Source of the DNA: Modestobacter sp.
GTDB taxonomy: Bacteria > Actinomycetota > Actinomycetes > Mycobacteriales > Geodermatophilaceae
Direction: 5' to 3'
NCBI GenBank assembly: GCA_025965635.1
Contig: JAOPWO010000019.1
Coordinates: 1 to 5,879 of the forward strand
DNA length: 5,879 bases
Position numbers and translations under genes: made by a program. This document shows, in pieces, positions 5,573 to 5,879 of this stretch. Positions within the stretch are counted from its first letter, which is position 1, and each line of letters starts with the position of its first letter. The notes below the pieces were generated by a model that searched no databases, was not told the origin of the DNA, and saw only the letters and a program-made list of their open reading frames with translations.

Positions 5573-5879
5573 TCAGTCCCAGCCGCCGCGCTGCTTCTTC
5601 AGCTGGCTGCGCTGCTTCTTGGCCTGGATCCGCCGCTCCTGGGAGCCGCGGGTGGGCTTGGTCTTCCGCCGGGCCGGTGCGGGAGCGGCGAGGGCGGCGC
5701 GCAGGACGGCGGCCAGCCGGGCCCGCGCCGCCTCCCGGTTGCGCAGCTGCGCCCGGTGCTCGCTCGCCGCGATGGTGAGCACGCCGTCGACCAGTCGGTC
5801 GCCCAGCCGCTGCACCAGCCGGCTCCGCTGGGTGTCGCTCAGGCCGGGGATCTCCAGCGGCGACACCGACAGCTCGACC
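5573..5879 (-). CDS. arfB: Peptidyl-tRNA hydrolase ArfB / YaeJ-type ribosome-rescue factor (5' part missing, beyond right edge)
   Basis: ArfB releases peptides from ribosomes stalled without a stop codon: its GGQ domain hydrolyses peptidyl-tRNA and its basic tail threads into the empty mRNA channel. Only the last 101 codons are in the window, so the GGQ loop is not seen. What is visible is characteristic: VELSVSPLEIPGLSDTQRSRL as the end of the catalytic-domain strand and next helix (the frame continues upstream through the edge, so the GTG at 5866 is not the start), then ASEHRAQLRNREAARARL, a signature of the release-factor-like family, a short Ala/Pro linker, and the Lys/Arg-rich tail KTKPTRGSQERRIQAKKQR ending in GGWD. 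The basic tail distinguishes it from RF1/RF2. It ends at TGA 5575-5573. The identity is confident from the tail and the RNRE motif. Confidence 0.92.
   Translation of the reverse strand, partial: VELSVSPLEIPGLSDTQRSRLVQRLGDRLVDGVLTIAASEHRAQLRNREAARARLAAVLRAALAAPAPARRKTKPTRGSQERRIQAKKQRSQLKKQRGGWD

Noticed and set aside
5497..5778. Plus-strand 93-codon open frame across the arfB/VOC boundary
   Set aside because: Ala/Gly/Arg/Pro-rich, no domain features, antisense to arfB and the VOC gene.

Overview
The base composition (very GC-rich, with G or C in most third codon positions) and the gene families point to a high-GC actinobacterium. The 115-residue domain next to nirB and the style of the nitrate reductase fit Geodermatophilales- or Pseudonocardiales-like soil actinomycetes, but the exact taxon is an inference. 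All genes in the window lie on the minus strand, so transcription runs from high to low coordinates.

In transcription order: (1) the C-terminal part of the ribosome-rescue hydrolase ArfB (from the right edge to 5573). (2) A 131-residue VOC/glyoxalase-fold protein of the GLOD5 type (5543-5148). (3) A short intergenic/regulatory stretch (about 5147-5052) with a ladder of pentamers at 11-base spacing that resembles a GlnR site. (4) A cytoplasmic assimilatory nitrate reductase (molybdenum bis-MGD, one [4Fe-4S]) from GTG 5051, whose frame runs without a stop into an unrecognised 115-residue domain ending at 2481. (5) The NADH-dependent nitrite reductase large subunit NirB, starting at 2481 in a TGATG overlap and running off the left edge after 827 codons. 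Every stretch longer than 100 bases is coding; no RNA gene, mobile element or CRISPR array was seen.

Genes 4 and 5 form a nitrate assimilation operon: nitrate is reduced to nitrite by the Mo enzyme and then to ammonium by siroheme NirB, both in the cytoplasm. The Rieske-type small subunit NirD is not in the window; it could lie beyond the left edge.

The most interesting point is the join at 2828. The 115-residue domain has its own GTG start preceded by a strong Shine-Dalgarno sequence (GGAGGAGG, 9-base spacing) embedded in the nitrate reductase frame. In the +1 frame a TGA overlaps that GTG as GTGA. This looks like two translationally coupled genes that were fused, either by a real one-base change in a C-rich linker or by a homopolymer sequencing error. 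The small protein has no cysteine and only one histidine, so it is not a redox-cluster protein; it is an undescribed candidate partner of the nitrate/nitrite reductases.
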